A stretch of DNA of 64,000 nucleotides. Source: Brasenia schreberi. Its lineage: Eukaryota; Streptophyta; Magnoliopsida; Nymphaeales; Cabombaceae. The DNA is taken from assembly GCA_036023115.1 (NCBI GenBank), contig JAYKKT010000076.1, forward strand, positions 2,108,001 through 2,172,000. The letters run 5' to 3'. Made by a program: the position numbers and the translations under genes. Of the stretch, positions 25,088 through 35,532 are shown piece by piece (position 1 is the stretch's first letter; each line of letters opens with the position of its first letter). The notes under the pieces were generated by a model, which saw only the letters and a list, made by a program, of their open reading frames with translations, was not told the origin of the DNA and made no database searches.

Positions 25088-25345
25088 TCACCTAAACCTA
25101 ACCCAAAATGCCTAAACCTAGCCTAAACCCCTAATCCACCCCTAATCTGAACCTAATCACCTAACCCACTTCCCTAATCCCGGCCTAATCCCGACCTAAT
25201 CACCTAACCCACTCCCCTAATCCTTCCCTAAACCTAGATTAATTTCCCTAATCCTAGCCTAAACCTAGCCTAAACCACCTAACCTAGCTCACTAAACCTC
25301 ACCCTAAAACCCAACCACCTAACCTAGCCCTAAACCACCCTTAGC
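25088..25345 (+). repeat. Degenerate CCTAA/CCCTAAACC repeats in U3 of E2 5' LTR
   Basis: C-rich stretch of short units such as CCTAATCACCTAACCC and CCCTAAACCTAG, resembling degenerate plant telomeric repeats (CCCTAAA). It is present at the same place in all family-1 LTRs. Confidence 0.8.
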
Positions 25346-25478
25346 CCACGATTTTCCCAAACACCTAGTTTTAAAATATCTGGCCCAATCCCATCCAGCC
25401 CACCTTATCTACATACTACCCTACCTAAACCACCTAACCACTACCCACAACCCAGCCCTAACCGACCTACCCATCCCC

Positions 25479-25486
25479 TATTTAAA
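25479..25486 (+). promoter_or_regulatory. TATA box of E2 5' LTR
   Basis: TATTTAAA followed by eight C and GTGGGCGGGTTTTCC; probable core promoter for the element RNA. A start about 30 bp downstream would be near 25510. Confidence 0.65.
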
Positions 25487-26428
25487 CCCCCCCCATTGTG
25501 GGCGGGTTTTCCAAGTGGGAACGACTTTCCACTCCCAGCCGGGCCCTCTTCCTCTCCCATCTCTCACCCGTCTTCCCAGCAGTTCCAGCCCCACCAGCCG
25601 CCACCTGCTCCGCCACTCTCCCTCTTCCATCCACCATCACTGCCCCACCAGCCGGACGCCACCACCTCACTCAGCCGGGCCCTCTCCTTCTCCCATCTTC
25701 CACCAGCCGACAACCACCTTTGCCGCCACTCCTTCCCATTCGGTAAGTCCCCCTAACTCCCTCAAAACCACTCTCTACCACCTCTCCACTCTTAGCCACC
25801 CATCTTCCCCTTAGCTCAGCCTCTTTGCCGCCACCACCTAAGCCTAGCCGAACCTAGGATAACCCAAGTGGCTGGCCACTACTCAGCCACCACCTCCCAT
25901 TCGGCCGACCTCCCCCTAGGCGTCCTCTTGGCCTTCCCACTAGCTCACCTTTTAGGTCCAGTTTCCCTAAGTCCCTAACTTACCTAGTGACCCTAAGACC
26001 CACTTAGTCAGCCACTCTAAACTCCCTACTTGGAGGCGCCGCCCACTTGCCACCGGTCCCCTTCGAGGCGTCCATCCCGCGCCCCATTTGCAGCCGGCCA
26101 GCACTCTTGGTCACACACCTTCGCGGAGCTCCCATTTGCAGCCCAAAGCCAAGGCCACGCTCAAGCAAGACCTCTACGGACCAGCTACTTGTAAGTTTCT
26201 AAACTCGGTCTTTAGTCATACGCTTGCTTGAAATTCAATTTGATACGGGGTTGTAATAACGGAGCATAGTCTCCCCCCGCTTGTAATAACGTGGCTTGGC
26301 ACAACCACCACACGTCCACTCTCTTAGTCGTGCACGATTTTGAACACACACGGGCCTAATCAGCCCCTAATATATAAGTGTACGTATATATTTCATTTCC
26401 GAAGGGTTTTGTTTAAGTTGGGTGTGTT

Positions 26429-26940
26429 GTCTTTCAATTTAAACACTCTCACACACATTGAGCTTTCGCTCTTATTTGAAAGACCCAAGTAAGGGCCGAC
26501 CTATACTATTTGGGTTTCATTTCATGTCGTGTGGGTAAGTCTTTCAATTTAAACACTCTCACACACATTGAGCTTTCGCTCTTATTTGAAAGACCCAAGT
26601 AAGGGCCGACCTATACTATTTGGGTTTCATTTCATGTCGTGTGAGTAAGTCTTTCAATTTAAACACTCTCACACACATTGAGCTTTCGCTCTTACTCCCA
26701 AGACCTTAGTAAAGGCCTTATTGCAGTTATATTTGGGTTTCATTTATGTCGTGTGAGTAGTACTTCAATTCAAGCACTCTCACACACATTGAGCCTTCGC
26801 TCTTACTCCCAAGACCTTAGTCAAGGCCATACTGCAATTTATATTTGGGTTTAATTTCATGTCGTGTGTGTAAGTCTTTCAATTCAAACACGCACCCACA
26901 TTGAGCCTTCGCTCTTATTTGCAAGACCCGAGTAAGGGCT
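26429..26940 (+). repeat. 110-bp tandem array in E2 5' LTR
   Basis: Five units starting at about 26429, 26539, 26649, 26760 and 26874. The first three are nearly identical with a 110-bp period; the last two use the CCTTAGT(C/A)AAGG variant. Confidence 0.95.
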
Positions 26941-27548
26941 CATATACATAAGATATATACATATCTCCCTTCGGTTATTTCCCTTCGGTTATTTCCCTTC
27001 GGTTATTTCCCTTCTGTTATTTCCCTTCAGCATTGTCTTTACATTTCGGGTTTTCCCTTTGGAGTAGCGTGAGTTTGCATTGCATCTACGCCATACCACG
27101 AGGTAGGACGCATATTGCATCGAAGCAACCCCCGCTCGAATTCGCCCATGTAGTGGAGTGTTCATAACACACAAACTAGGCGACCCAAAAAGGGATAAAA
27201 GAAAAGACTTAGGCACGTGCAAATCCACGTGATCTAAAACATGCAATCGCATCTTAAAGACCCGAAATAGACACCTCGAACCGTTTCGTAGACTTTCTCC
27301 CTAAAACTCGATTTTTGCAAAAGCGTACAGACTGACCCTTGCGCATCGGTGCAAGAAGGTCTGCGACGACAAGAGCTCACTTGCTCACAGTCGCCACGTT
27401 TAGAAGTCAGTATTGATATATCTTCGCTAGCTTAAGTAAGCTAGCTGGCACGCCCTGTTTGTATACATAGGCCTTAGACGCACGATAAGATCCACTCCAA
27501 GCCACGAAAGGGGCGAAGAGGCGGGGATTTTCGCGCGTCTACAGAGAT

Positions 27549-27566
27549 TGGCACGCCCGGTGGGAC
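27549..27566 (+). other. E2 primer-binding site
   Basis: TGGCACGCCCGGTGGGAC, five bases after the LTR end. It starts with TGG, complementary to a tRNA CCA end; I could not assign the tRNA. E3 has the same site with one change (GCCCGATGGG). Confidence 0.75.
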
Positions 27567-27686
27567 CTGAGCCTTTTTCAAAAATCGAGTTTACTTGTAG
27601 GAGTCTTGCGAAAATTTTATAAAGGTGTCGTTTTTACTTGTTTTCCTTGTTTTTCACTTAGGAAATTTTGAAAAAGCTTGAAAAGC

Positions 27687-30556
27687 ATGTCAAAATCCAA
27701 TCCAAGTGAAGTGTCGAGCCAAGGCTCATGCGCATCAAGTTCTCACTCTAGGAGGATTTTCAAAAACAAAATAAAACTAGATGAAATCGAGGACTTAAGA
27801 AGGGAATTTGAGGCCAAAATCGATGCTCTCAGCCAAGAGGCTGAAGTAGGCGATTCGTGTTCATCAAACGGTGAACAAAGGCCTAAAAAGAAAATTGAAA
27901 AACCTCGCAAGCAAAAAGAAGCCTCCGTAATAGAAGGCAACCAATACCACGAGTCCTTCACACAAAAGGACCGTAAAGCCCTACAGCAGCTGCTGAAAGG
28001 GCAAAATAAAGAGAAAAGAAGCTACGCCCTGTCTGATTTCCTTCCTATGGATTACGAAACAGACAGTGACGATGAAATACCGAACTTCCATCGGTATGAT
28101 GGCATGGGAGACCCTAGGTCTCACTTGCAGCTTTTCTCACGTCGAGCCCATAAAAAGAAAAAGGACTCGATGAAATGGGTGTATTGGTTCCCTCTATCCC
28201 TTAAAGGCACAGCTGCCAAATGGCTGGCTTCCTACGACTTAAGCCAGTTCGCTACTTTTGAAGAGTTAGCGAACTGCTTCATGCAAAGATTTACACACAA
28301 CGTGGAAGTACGCCAACCCTGAATACTTTAAGGGATACAAAGCAAGGCATGAACGAAGACGTGCATGCCTTCATTATAAGATGGAGGTCTCTTTTAGGCC
28401 AAGTGCGAGAGCCTATATCCGAAGGATGCGCAGTAATGCTCATCCTGGATAATTTTAAAAGCGAGTTAAAAACCCTTCTCTCGCTCCATGAGATTTCAAC
28501 TTTCCATAAGTTGATCAAAAAAGCCTCCCTTTTCGAAACCAACTTGCGAAAAGGGACATACGACCACTTATGGAAAGGAAGTGCCGTTCCCAAAACACGT
28601 GTGGAAAAGCCCATTACATATGGGCTGCCCACAACGGACAAAGGGGCAAAGCCCCATAAAATCGCCAATGTCCGGGTGGATCCAGGCATGGCGGGCACTT
28701 CTAAAAATTTCGAAAAAATAGAAAATAAGAGAGAACGCAATTTTTTGAAACCAATTGAAAAACGGGAGTACACTCCGCTGGGGCAACCTGTGTCGGAGGT
28801 CCTAGACCTCCTACTTGCCCAGGGCATGATCGAACTCCCTGAAATCCCCGAAGGAGTCACGTCCAAAGGGGGGTATTTAAACCGGTTTTGCAAGTATCAT
28901 CGGCTCAAAGGCCATGATACCAAACGGTGCTTCTCTCTTCTAAATAAAATTGAGAACTTGATAGCGGAGGGCCGGCTCCAGGTCACTGCAGAATCTGAGC
29001 CACCTCAAGCTATCTTCAAAGAACCCTTTCCCAAACACGCCAGTGGCAGTGGGAAAGGAAAGGAGGTATGTACCCTCACCATCTCCAAGGAACTAGCGCG
29101 AAAGCCCGAACCTGGTCGACCTGCTTATGCGCCCATCCTTGTACTATACAAGAGGCCCGCCCAAGTCGTCATTCGGGGACCATCAAAAGTGGAAACCCCG
29201 GCAAAACCAGTTTTGAAAATCCAAGGTTCTCCTCAGCTCATCCTTAGAGCCAAGTTTAGCGCGAACCCTAGGCTGGTCGTGGGGGAAGTCACTAGATCCG
29301 GGAGGATCTACCAACCCCCGCACCTTCAAGGTGCTCAAAAGGTGGTCAGTGTGCCTGGCCCCTCAAAAGCATGTATCCCTAGTGGTCCGCTAAAAGCAGA
29401 TAAGGACAAAATCATCCTAAATCCTTATGATTTCGAAAACCACCTTTCAAAGATTCCTATTCACATGTCTATCCTAGAGCTTATCAAAACCTCGCCTAGG
29501 CATAGACTTGTCTTAGAGAAAATTCTAGAAAGGGCCAAGGTTGATTCGAACATAAGTCCGGAGTCCTTGTCTGCCCAAGTGGCTTTATTAGGAGCAAAAT
29601 CGCCCATCACCTTTTCGGAAGATGATGTAGATAGACCCTACGAAACCCATAACCAGGCCCTGCATATCGAGGTGGTTCTAAACAACCACTCTCTGGACAG
29701 GTGCCTAGTCGATGGTGGAGGAGGGCTCAACATCCTTCCACTTCACGTGGCGTACAAAATCGGAGTCACCTTGACTTCAGTAAACCCAAGCCCCATCGTT
29801 ATCACTGGATACGATGGGAATGCGTCTAGGCCTTTAGGATCCATCGAACTCCCCATGGAAACGGGAGGGATCGAACACACGGGGGTGTTCCATGTCTTGG
29901 ACATCCACCCCCATTATAACCTGTTGCTGGGAAGACCCTGGATACACAGTTTGTGCGCTGTGCCATCCACCTTCCACAAGTGTGTCAAGATCCCTTTTAG
30001 GGACCAAGTCGTAGTGATCCTAGGTGAGAGTCACCCACAACTTCAGGGGATCATAAACTCCCCTTGTTTATCGAGCTCCCAGGCCCATGAGGCTAACCTG
30101 GGGCAAATTATGGTTGAGCCACCTCGGCTCGTGTTGAACAACCCTAGGAAGGTTGTATGTGTGAAGGGGCCGCCCAAAGCAGGCCCCCTCCCGACTCTAA
30201 TCCTCCTAGGAAAACCCAAGCGTTCCCTATTTCCAAAACCCCTAGACAAAAGGCCCTACGAGCCTAATATGGACGATAGCATGTTCCAGGACCACGACTT
30301 ATATCCCATCTTTTCAAAAAACAAAAGGTCGTGGAACATGTTATTGAACATGGGCTACACGCCCTACAAAAGTCTAGGGGCACAAAACCAGGGTCTCCTA
30401 GAGCCCATCCTGCCTAGGGCCAACCCAAGCCGATATGGGATCGGCTATACTCCCCGAATACCGCCGGAGCCACCCCCTGTGACCACCTGGGTCAAGGGTG
30501 CCCCGGAGCCTGTCTTAGAAGAGACCTATGGTTTAGACCTCCTATTCCGAGTCTAA
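27687..30556 (+). pseudogene. E2 gag-pro (one frameshift)
   Basis: Encodes the capsid/nucleocapsid polyprotein and aspartic protease. The ATG at 27687 (MSKSNPSEV) is chosen because it is the first ATG after the conserved CTTAG acceptor and is shared by all copies. Domains: a basic, serine-rich N-terminus; an acidic patch (DYETDSDDE); the Gag core from about residue 160 (WVYWFPLSLKGTAAKW); a CX2HX4HX4C knuckle (CKYHRLKGHDTKRC); and the protease, with LVDGGGGLNIL near 29711 and LLLGRPW near 29930. A 1-bp deletion at about 28310 (GTACGCC where E3 has GTCACGCC) breaks the frame inside Gag; otherwise it is open to the TAA at 30554-30556. The protease active site has DGG, not the usual D(S/T)G. Pol follows 25 bp later in another frame. 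Confidence 0.93.
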
Positions 30557-30579
30557 CCCATAGTGTTTTCCCTTTGTAG
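30024..30579 (+). other. Candidate gag-pro/pol intron of E2
   Basis: CCTAG|GTGAGAG at 30023/30024 and TTTTCCCTTTGTAG|GT at 30579/30580. The interval is 556 bp, the same as in A (E3: 546 bp). Splicing would skip the Gag-Pro stop and join ...VVIL-G to the pol ATG in frame. Ogre elements are known to have an intron in this position. In E2 itself a 1-bp change just after the pol ATG would still break the product. Confidence 0.5.
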
Positions 30580-30581
30580 GT

Positions 30582-33500
30582 ATGACGGAAGATCCCTTTT
30601 TCTAAAAATACCAAAAACATTTAAAAACTTAAAATCAAAAAAAATCGAAAAACAAGAAAAACCAAAAACAATGGAAAAGCAAAAACTCGAAAAAAGTGTG
30701 CTTTGTATAGTTCCCAAAGTTCTTGTTTTACAAAAACCCAAAAAAATCGAAAATTTGGAAAATACCAAAAAGATTTTGTACATAGCTGCCCCTGGTTTAA
30801 CTTTGGCGAAAGAAAAGAATTTCGAAAGAAACGTCGTCTGCATAGCCAGACCAAAAATTTCGAAATCACTTGAAAATCCAAGTACAAAACCAGGTTATTT
30901 TGAAAACCACGCATCAAGTTCCCTCGGGTCTAAAGTCCACGAGAATGATCGAAGCCCAGAAGTGGATCCCCCTGAGGAAGATCCCACTTCTGAGCTCCCA
31001 GAATTTCATAGAATTCTCGATTTTGAAAGACCTTCCCAATCAGTAGGAGGAGATTTCGTAGAGGTGAACCTAGGGGATGATTCCAAGCCCAAAACCATCA
31101 AAATAGGCGCATGCTTGCATGAAACTGAAAAGTTAGCATTCATTGCATTTCTACGAACCTATTTAGATGTGTTTGCATGGACGTATGAAGACATGCCGGG
31201 AATAGATCCCAGCATAGTCGAGCATCGTCTTCCCTTAGATGTAGGTGTAAAACCAATAAAGCAGAAGCTTAGGAAAATACACCCGAATGTACACACGCAA
31301 GTCAAAGAGGGTTTAGAAGATCTGCTAAAAGCCGGATTTATAAAACCCATTGCGTATTCTGATTGGTTGTCAAATATCGTTGTAGTTCGAAAAACCAATG
31401 GGAAAATTCGAATATGCATCGATTTCAGAAACCTGAATAAAGCCACTCCAAAGGATAATTATCCTTTACCAAACATGGATTTGATAGTCGATAGTACTGC
31501 AAATCATGAAATGTTTTCATTTATGGATGGCTATTCAGGCTATAATCAAATCAAACTAAGCCCACGAGATCAGGGTAAGACCGCCTTCACAACCCCATGG
31601 GGCACGTATTGCTATACAGTCATGCCCTTTGGTTTGAAAAATGCCGGCGCAACATACCAACGAGCCATGAACACGATCTTCCATGATCAAATTCACGAGC
31701 TTGTAGAAGTGTATGTAGATGATCTCTTGGCAAAATCCAAAACCCGATGCACCCATATCGAATGTTTACAAAAGATTTTCGAAAGGCTTAGGCTTTACAA
31801 AGTAAAGCTAAACCCTCAGAAATGTGTGTTCGGGGTAGAATCAGGAAAGCTTCTAGGCTTTATGGTGAGCCAAAGGGGAATAGAAGTCGACCCCTCTAAG
31901 TGTCGAGCCATCATAGACATGGCTCCACCCTCCAATCTCACCCAAGTCCGTAGCCTCCAGGGTCGATTACAATCTGTGCGCCGATTCATATCGAATCTGG
32001 CAACCAGATGCGAACCCTTCAACAAACTGTTGAGGAAGGGTACGAAATTCTTATGGGATGACGAATGCCAAAAGTCCTTCGAGAGACTAAAGGCATACTT
32101 GGTTAATCCCCCCGTTTTGAATCCTCCAAAGCAAGGAAAACCGCTTTTATTATACATCTCCGTGCATATAAACGCTTTAGGAGCCCTGTTGGCTCAATAC
32201 GAGGATGACACCCATAAGGAGTATGCCATCTACTATATTTCGAAAACTCTCTTGGCTTATGAACGAAATTATCAAGCCATGGAGAAGACGTGCTTGGCCC
32301 TAGTCTGGGCCTGCCAGAAATTCAGACACTACTTCCTAGATCATGAGATCTGGATAGTGTCCAAGCTTGATCCAATCAAGCACTTGTTCGAAAAACCCAT
32401 TCTCACGGGTAGATTGGGCAAATGGCAACTCCTTCTAATGGAGTATGATCTAAAATACCATCACCAGATCTCCGTTAAGGGGCAAGCCCTAGCAGATTAC
32501 GTGGCTGACTTCCCCTTGGAGGACGCATATCCCACTCTTGTCGAAATGCCTGATGAAGGCATATTGCAAAACCATGTTCAAAACCACATTTTGGCAAATT
32601 CTTTCGAAAACCAAGTGTGGACGATGCACTTCGACGGGGCACGAAACCAACGAGGGGCTGGTGCCGGGATCATCCTAATCTCCCCTGAAAAGGGCGAGAT
32701 TCCCATAGCAGTCCGCTTAGATTTCGAATGTTCCAACAACGTAGCTGAGTATGAAGCACTCATACAAGGCTTAAGGATTTCGAAAACTCTAGGGGCATCA
32801 TGCATCGAGGTCTTTGGAGATTCGCTCCTTGTCATAAACCAGGTTTTAAAAATTTGGCAAGTACATAATGAAAAACTACTTCCATATCACGAGTTGGCCA
32901 CTAGATTGGTCCAATCCTTCCAGTCGTGTAAGCTCACACACGTGGGAAGAGAGGACAATGGCATCGCCGATGCCCTCTCTTCCTTGGGTTCAGCCCTGAA
33001 GGTCGATCCCATTTCAGGGACCAGATCTTTGGAAATATGGCATGCGCCCCATCCATCCACACACGACTTGGATATTTGCCAAAACAACCCAGAGTCTATT
33101 GAAAAGCCCTGGTTCTATGACATAAAACAATTTTTAGAAAATGGGGGATTCACCGAGGATGCCACATCCAAAGATAGGGCATTCATTCGTAAGATTTCGA
33201 CCCGATACACCATTCTGGGTGGGGTCTTATACAAAAAGAGTTTTACCGGCATTCTGCTTAGGTGTATCGACCTGGAGGAGGCTAGGATAGTGATGCACGA
33301 GTTCCACGATGGAGAATGTGGAGGTCATGTTAATGCCAACATAATGGCGATGAAAATACTTAGAGGGGGTTATTTCTGGTCCACCCTGAAAAAGGATTGT
33401 CACGATCATGTTAGGAAGTGTCATCCATGTCAAGTGCATGGGCACGCCATTCATATCCCTTCATCTGCATTGCATTCCGTGGTCAGCCCCTGGCCATTTA

Positions 33501-34356
33501 CCATGTGGGCGTTTGACATTGTAGGCCCCATATTTCCAAAGGCCTCGAATGGGCATCGTTTTATTTTAGCAGCCACTGAGTATTTCTCCAAGTGGGTGGA
33601 AGCCATTTCCCTAACGAATGTGATGGGGCAACATGTGGTGGCTTTCATCCGGAGGAATATCTTGGCTCGATTTGGGGTTCCACGAGACCTTGTGTCTGAT
33701 AATGGTACCCCATTTAAGAACGAGCGGATGGTTAAGTTGTGCAACACGTATGGCATAACTCACCACTTCTCCTCGCCCTACTACCCTCAAGGCAACGGCC
33801 AAGCCGAAGCCACAAACAAGACTCTCATTGGTATCATTGAGAAGACCTTAGAGAAGGGTAGGAGGTGGCATGAGAAGCTGGATGAAGCCTTATGGGCTTA
33901 TAGGACTTCCATCCGGACTCCCACGAATGCCACACCATTCGAATTGGTCTATGGCACAAACGCCATTCTTCCCATTCATACCCAACTGCATTCATTCCAT
34001 ACATCCATTGCACTCGACCTCCCCCTAGAGACGCTTCAGCATGCTAGGATGGCCGAACTAGATTTGCTAGATGAAAGGCGACTCCTTGCCATGGATCATG
34101 CTCGTGCATACCGGCAAAGGATAGCCCGACATTATAGCAAACACATGAGACCTCGCCACTTTGAAGTGGGAGATCTGGTCTTGAAAACCATCCACCATCG
34201 TGGCCCACACCCCCTAGGCAAGTGGCGCCCCAACTGGGAGGGACCCTATGTTGTACGAGCAACCACTACGAGCAATTCGTATTGGTTGATCGATGTAGAA
34301 GGTAGGAATTAGCAGATCCTATCAATATTCAATACTTAAAGAAGTATCATGTGTAG
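30582..34356 (+). pseudogene. E2 pol (RT, two RNase H domains, integrase), nearly intact
   Basis: Open from about 30600 to 34312. RT has the DWLSNIVVVRK, FMDGYSGYNQI and MPFGLKNAGATYQ blocks and catalytic YVDD at 31712-31723. The first RNase H starts LLYISVHINALGALL and lacks the usual catalytic DAS. A second RNase H follows with DGARNQRG, NNVAEYEALIQG, FGDSLLVINQV and the final acidic motif near DNGIADALSS. The integrase has an HHCC finger (CHPCQ) and catalytic Asp, Asp, Glu at 33515, 33698 and 33806 (D-60-D-35-E). The C-terminal domain includes RHFEVGDLVLK. Defects: a 1-bp insertion shortly after the ATG (about 30600) and a 1-bp deletion at 34311 (GGAATTAGC where E3 has GGAATTTAGC), which removes the last 15 or so residues. 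Dual RNase H marks the Tat branch. Confidence 0.95.
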
Positions 34357-35519
34357 GATCTGGATTAAATTCCAGTTTTCGAAAAATTTTAGAGGGATAG
34401 CTGCCCTGAGACGTGTGAATAAGGTGCAAAGGCGAACTCGTGTGACCCTAAGTGAGAGAATTCGCACTTGTGAAAGAGTGGAGTTTTCAAAATCGTGGTT
34501 GCATTTCAAAATCCTTCTTCTTACAAAGAAAGGCCTAGTTCAACATAGCAAGATACTTGCAAGTAGTACGTGCTATTTCTAAAAAGGCTGATCTGGAATG
34601 GATCGAGTGTATGCTTGGGATAAGTCCTCCCCTCTTCTCTTCTCCTTCCAAAAGGAAAACAAAGGCCCAAACCAAAAAGGGAATTTCCCATTTAAAGTCT
34701 CTTTCCAAAAGAAAGAAACCAGACTTCAAAAAGAAAAATCGATTCTCTTATGAAAAAGAGGGATTAAAGAAAAAATACTCCCAAAGGGAGACCCTCTATG
34801 GAAAAAAGGAAAAAGAGGCCAAAAAGCTCAAAAAGAGCAGTTTTCCGCCTTCTATGCCTTAAACCACGGGACGCTTCAGAAGGGACCGTGGTATCTCTTT
34901 CCCATCCCTGGCTTATCCCAAGCTAAAGCATGGTTCATTTCGAGGAATCCTAAAGTAAAAATAGGATTTACTTACTTGAATTTCATCTTGTTTGAGAATT
35001 CGACCTTTCGAGTAAGGCGTAGGAATTTGAAATGAGGCTTGTTTTCTTATAAAACCTCCGCTAGATAAGCGAGTGTTAAGACTCAAACAAGGGCAAGCAC
35101 GAAGAGCTCGAGATCCTTAGGATCGAGGCTCAAGACAGTTGTCCCCTTTTGTAAATAGCTTTTGTAAATAAGTTTTAAAAACCGAACATCGAACAGCATA
35201 GGGTTTTTGCTCACTTGGAGCAGTAGGCTTTTGTAAGTCTCTAGAGTTCGACCACACCTGGTCTCTGGGAGGTCGCCACTCTTGGCACCACACCCATGTC
35301 ATCTGCATTCCACGCATGGTACTTGCATGAACATGATCCCATTTAGGACCAGATTTCATAAGTGAACCCTTTGGCGTGGTATCTCCTCCTACCAGAGTTT
35401 GTAAAATTGAGATTTTGCTAAAATGGGACGATCCCATATTCTTCGTGGCTAGATCTAGGGAGACATTGAAAGGGGTGTTTGTCGTCTTTGCCCTTATCCA
35501 AATCTATTTGGACAAGGCC
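34357..35519 (+). other. E2 3' untranslated region
   Basis: About 1.2 kb between pol and the polypurine tract, conserved in E3. It contains an A-rich AAGAAAG/AAAAGG section (34660-34840) and no conserved reading frame: the 101-codon frame at 34557-34862 lacks an ATG start and is stopped in E3. Confidence 0.85.
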
Positions 35520-35528
35520 AAAGAGGGG
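35520..35528 (+). other. E2 polypurine tract
   Basis: AAAGAGGGG, followed by CATC and then the 3' LTR at 35533; expected plus-strand primer. E3 keeps it at 56812-56819. Confidence 0.75.
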
Positions 35529-35532
35529 CATC

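Larger units (their letters stand above)
24254..27543 (+). repeat. E2 5' LTR
   Basis: A family-1 LTR from TGTAAACACCCC to GCGCGTCTACA. Regions in order: U3 start; GATCC palindromes (24730-24840); TAAGCTTGACTTGTGTGTCAA block; C-rich CCTAA repeats (25085-25340); TATA box with C run; proline-codon-like C-rich leader with donor CG|GTAAGT; the TTGTAATAACG pair (26250-26290); tandem 110-bp repeats; CCCTTCGGTTATTT repeats (26965-27030); U5 hairpins (27320-27460). Non-coding. Confidence 0.97.
25743..27661 (+). other. Candidate leader intron of E2
   Basis: The donor ATTCG|GTAAGT (intron from 25743) lies about 260 bp after the TATA box. The acceptor is a pyrimidine-rich run ending TTTTTCACTTAG|G (27661), 26 bp before the gag ATG. 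Removal would delete most of U5 and the primer-binding site, leaving a short leader. Donor position and acceptor are kept in A and E3, though there the donor is weaker (GGTTAGTA). Inferred only. Confidence 0.4.

Noticed and set aside
29066..29071. GAG|GTATGT as the donor of the gag-pro/pol intron
   Set aside because: Good consensus, but splicing from here would remove the protease; the CCTAG|GTGAGA site keeps protease and gives the correct phase.
33227..34262. Antisense reading frames across pol (for example 33227-33454, 33451-33756)
   Set aside because: Recurrent in A, E2 and E3 because they shadow the conserved integrase frame; no independent start, promoter or domain.
34557..34862. Lysine-rich 101-codon frame downstream of E2 pol
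   Set aside because: No ATG start, and the E3 and C equivalents carry a stop (CTAAATAG). It is A-rich 3' untranslated DNA.
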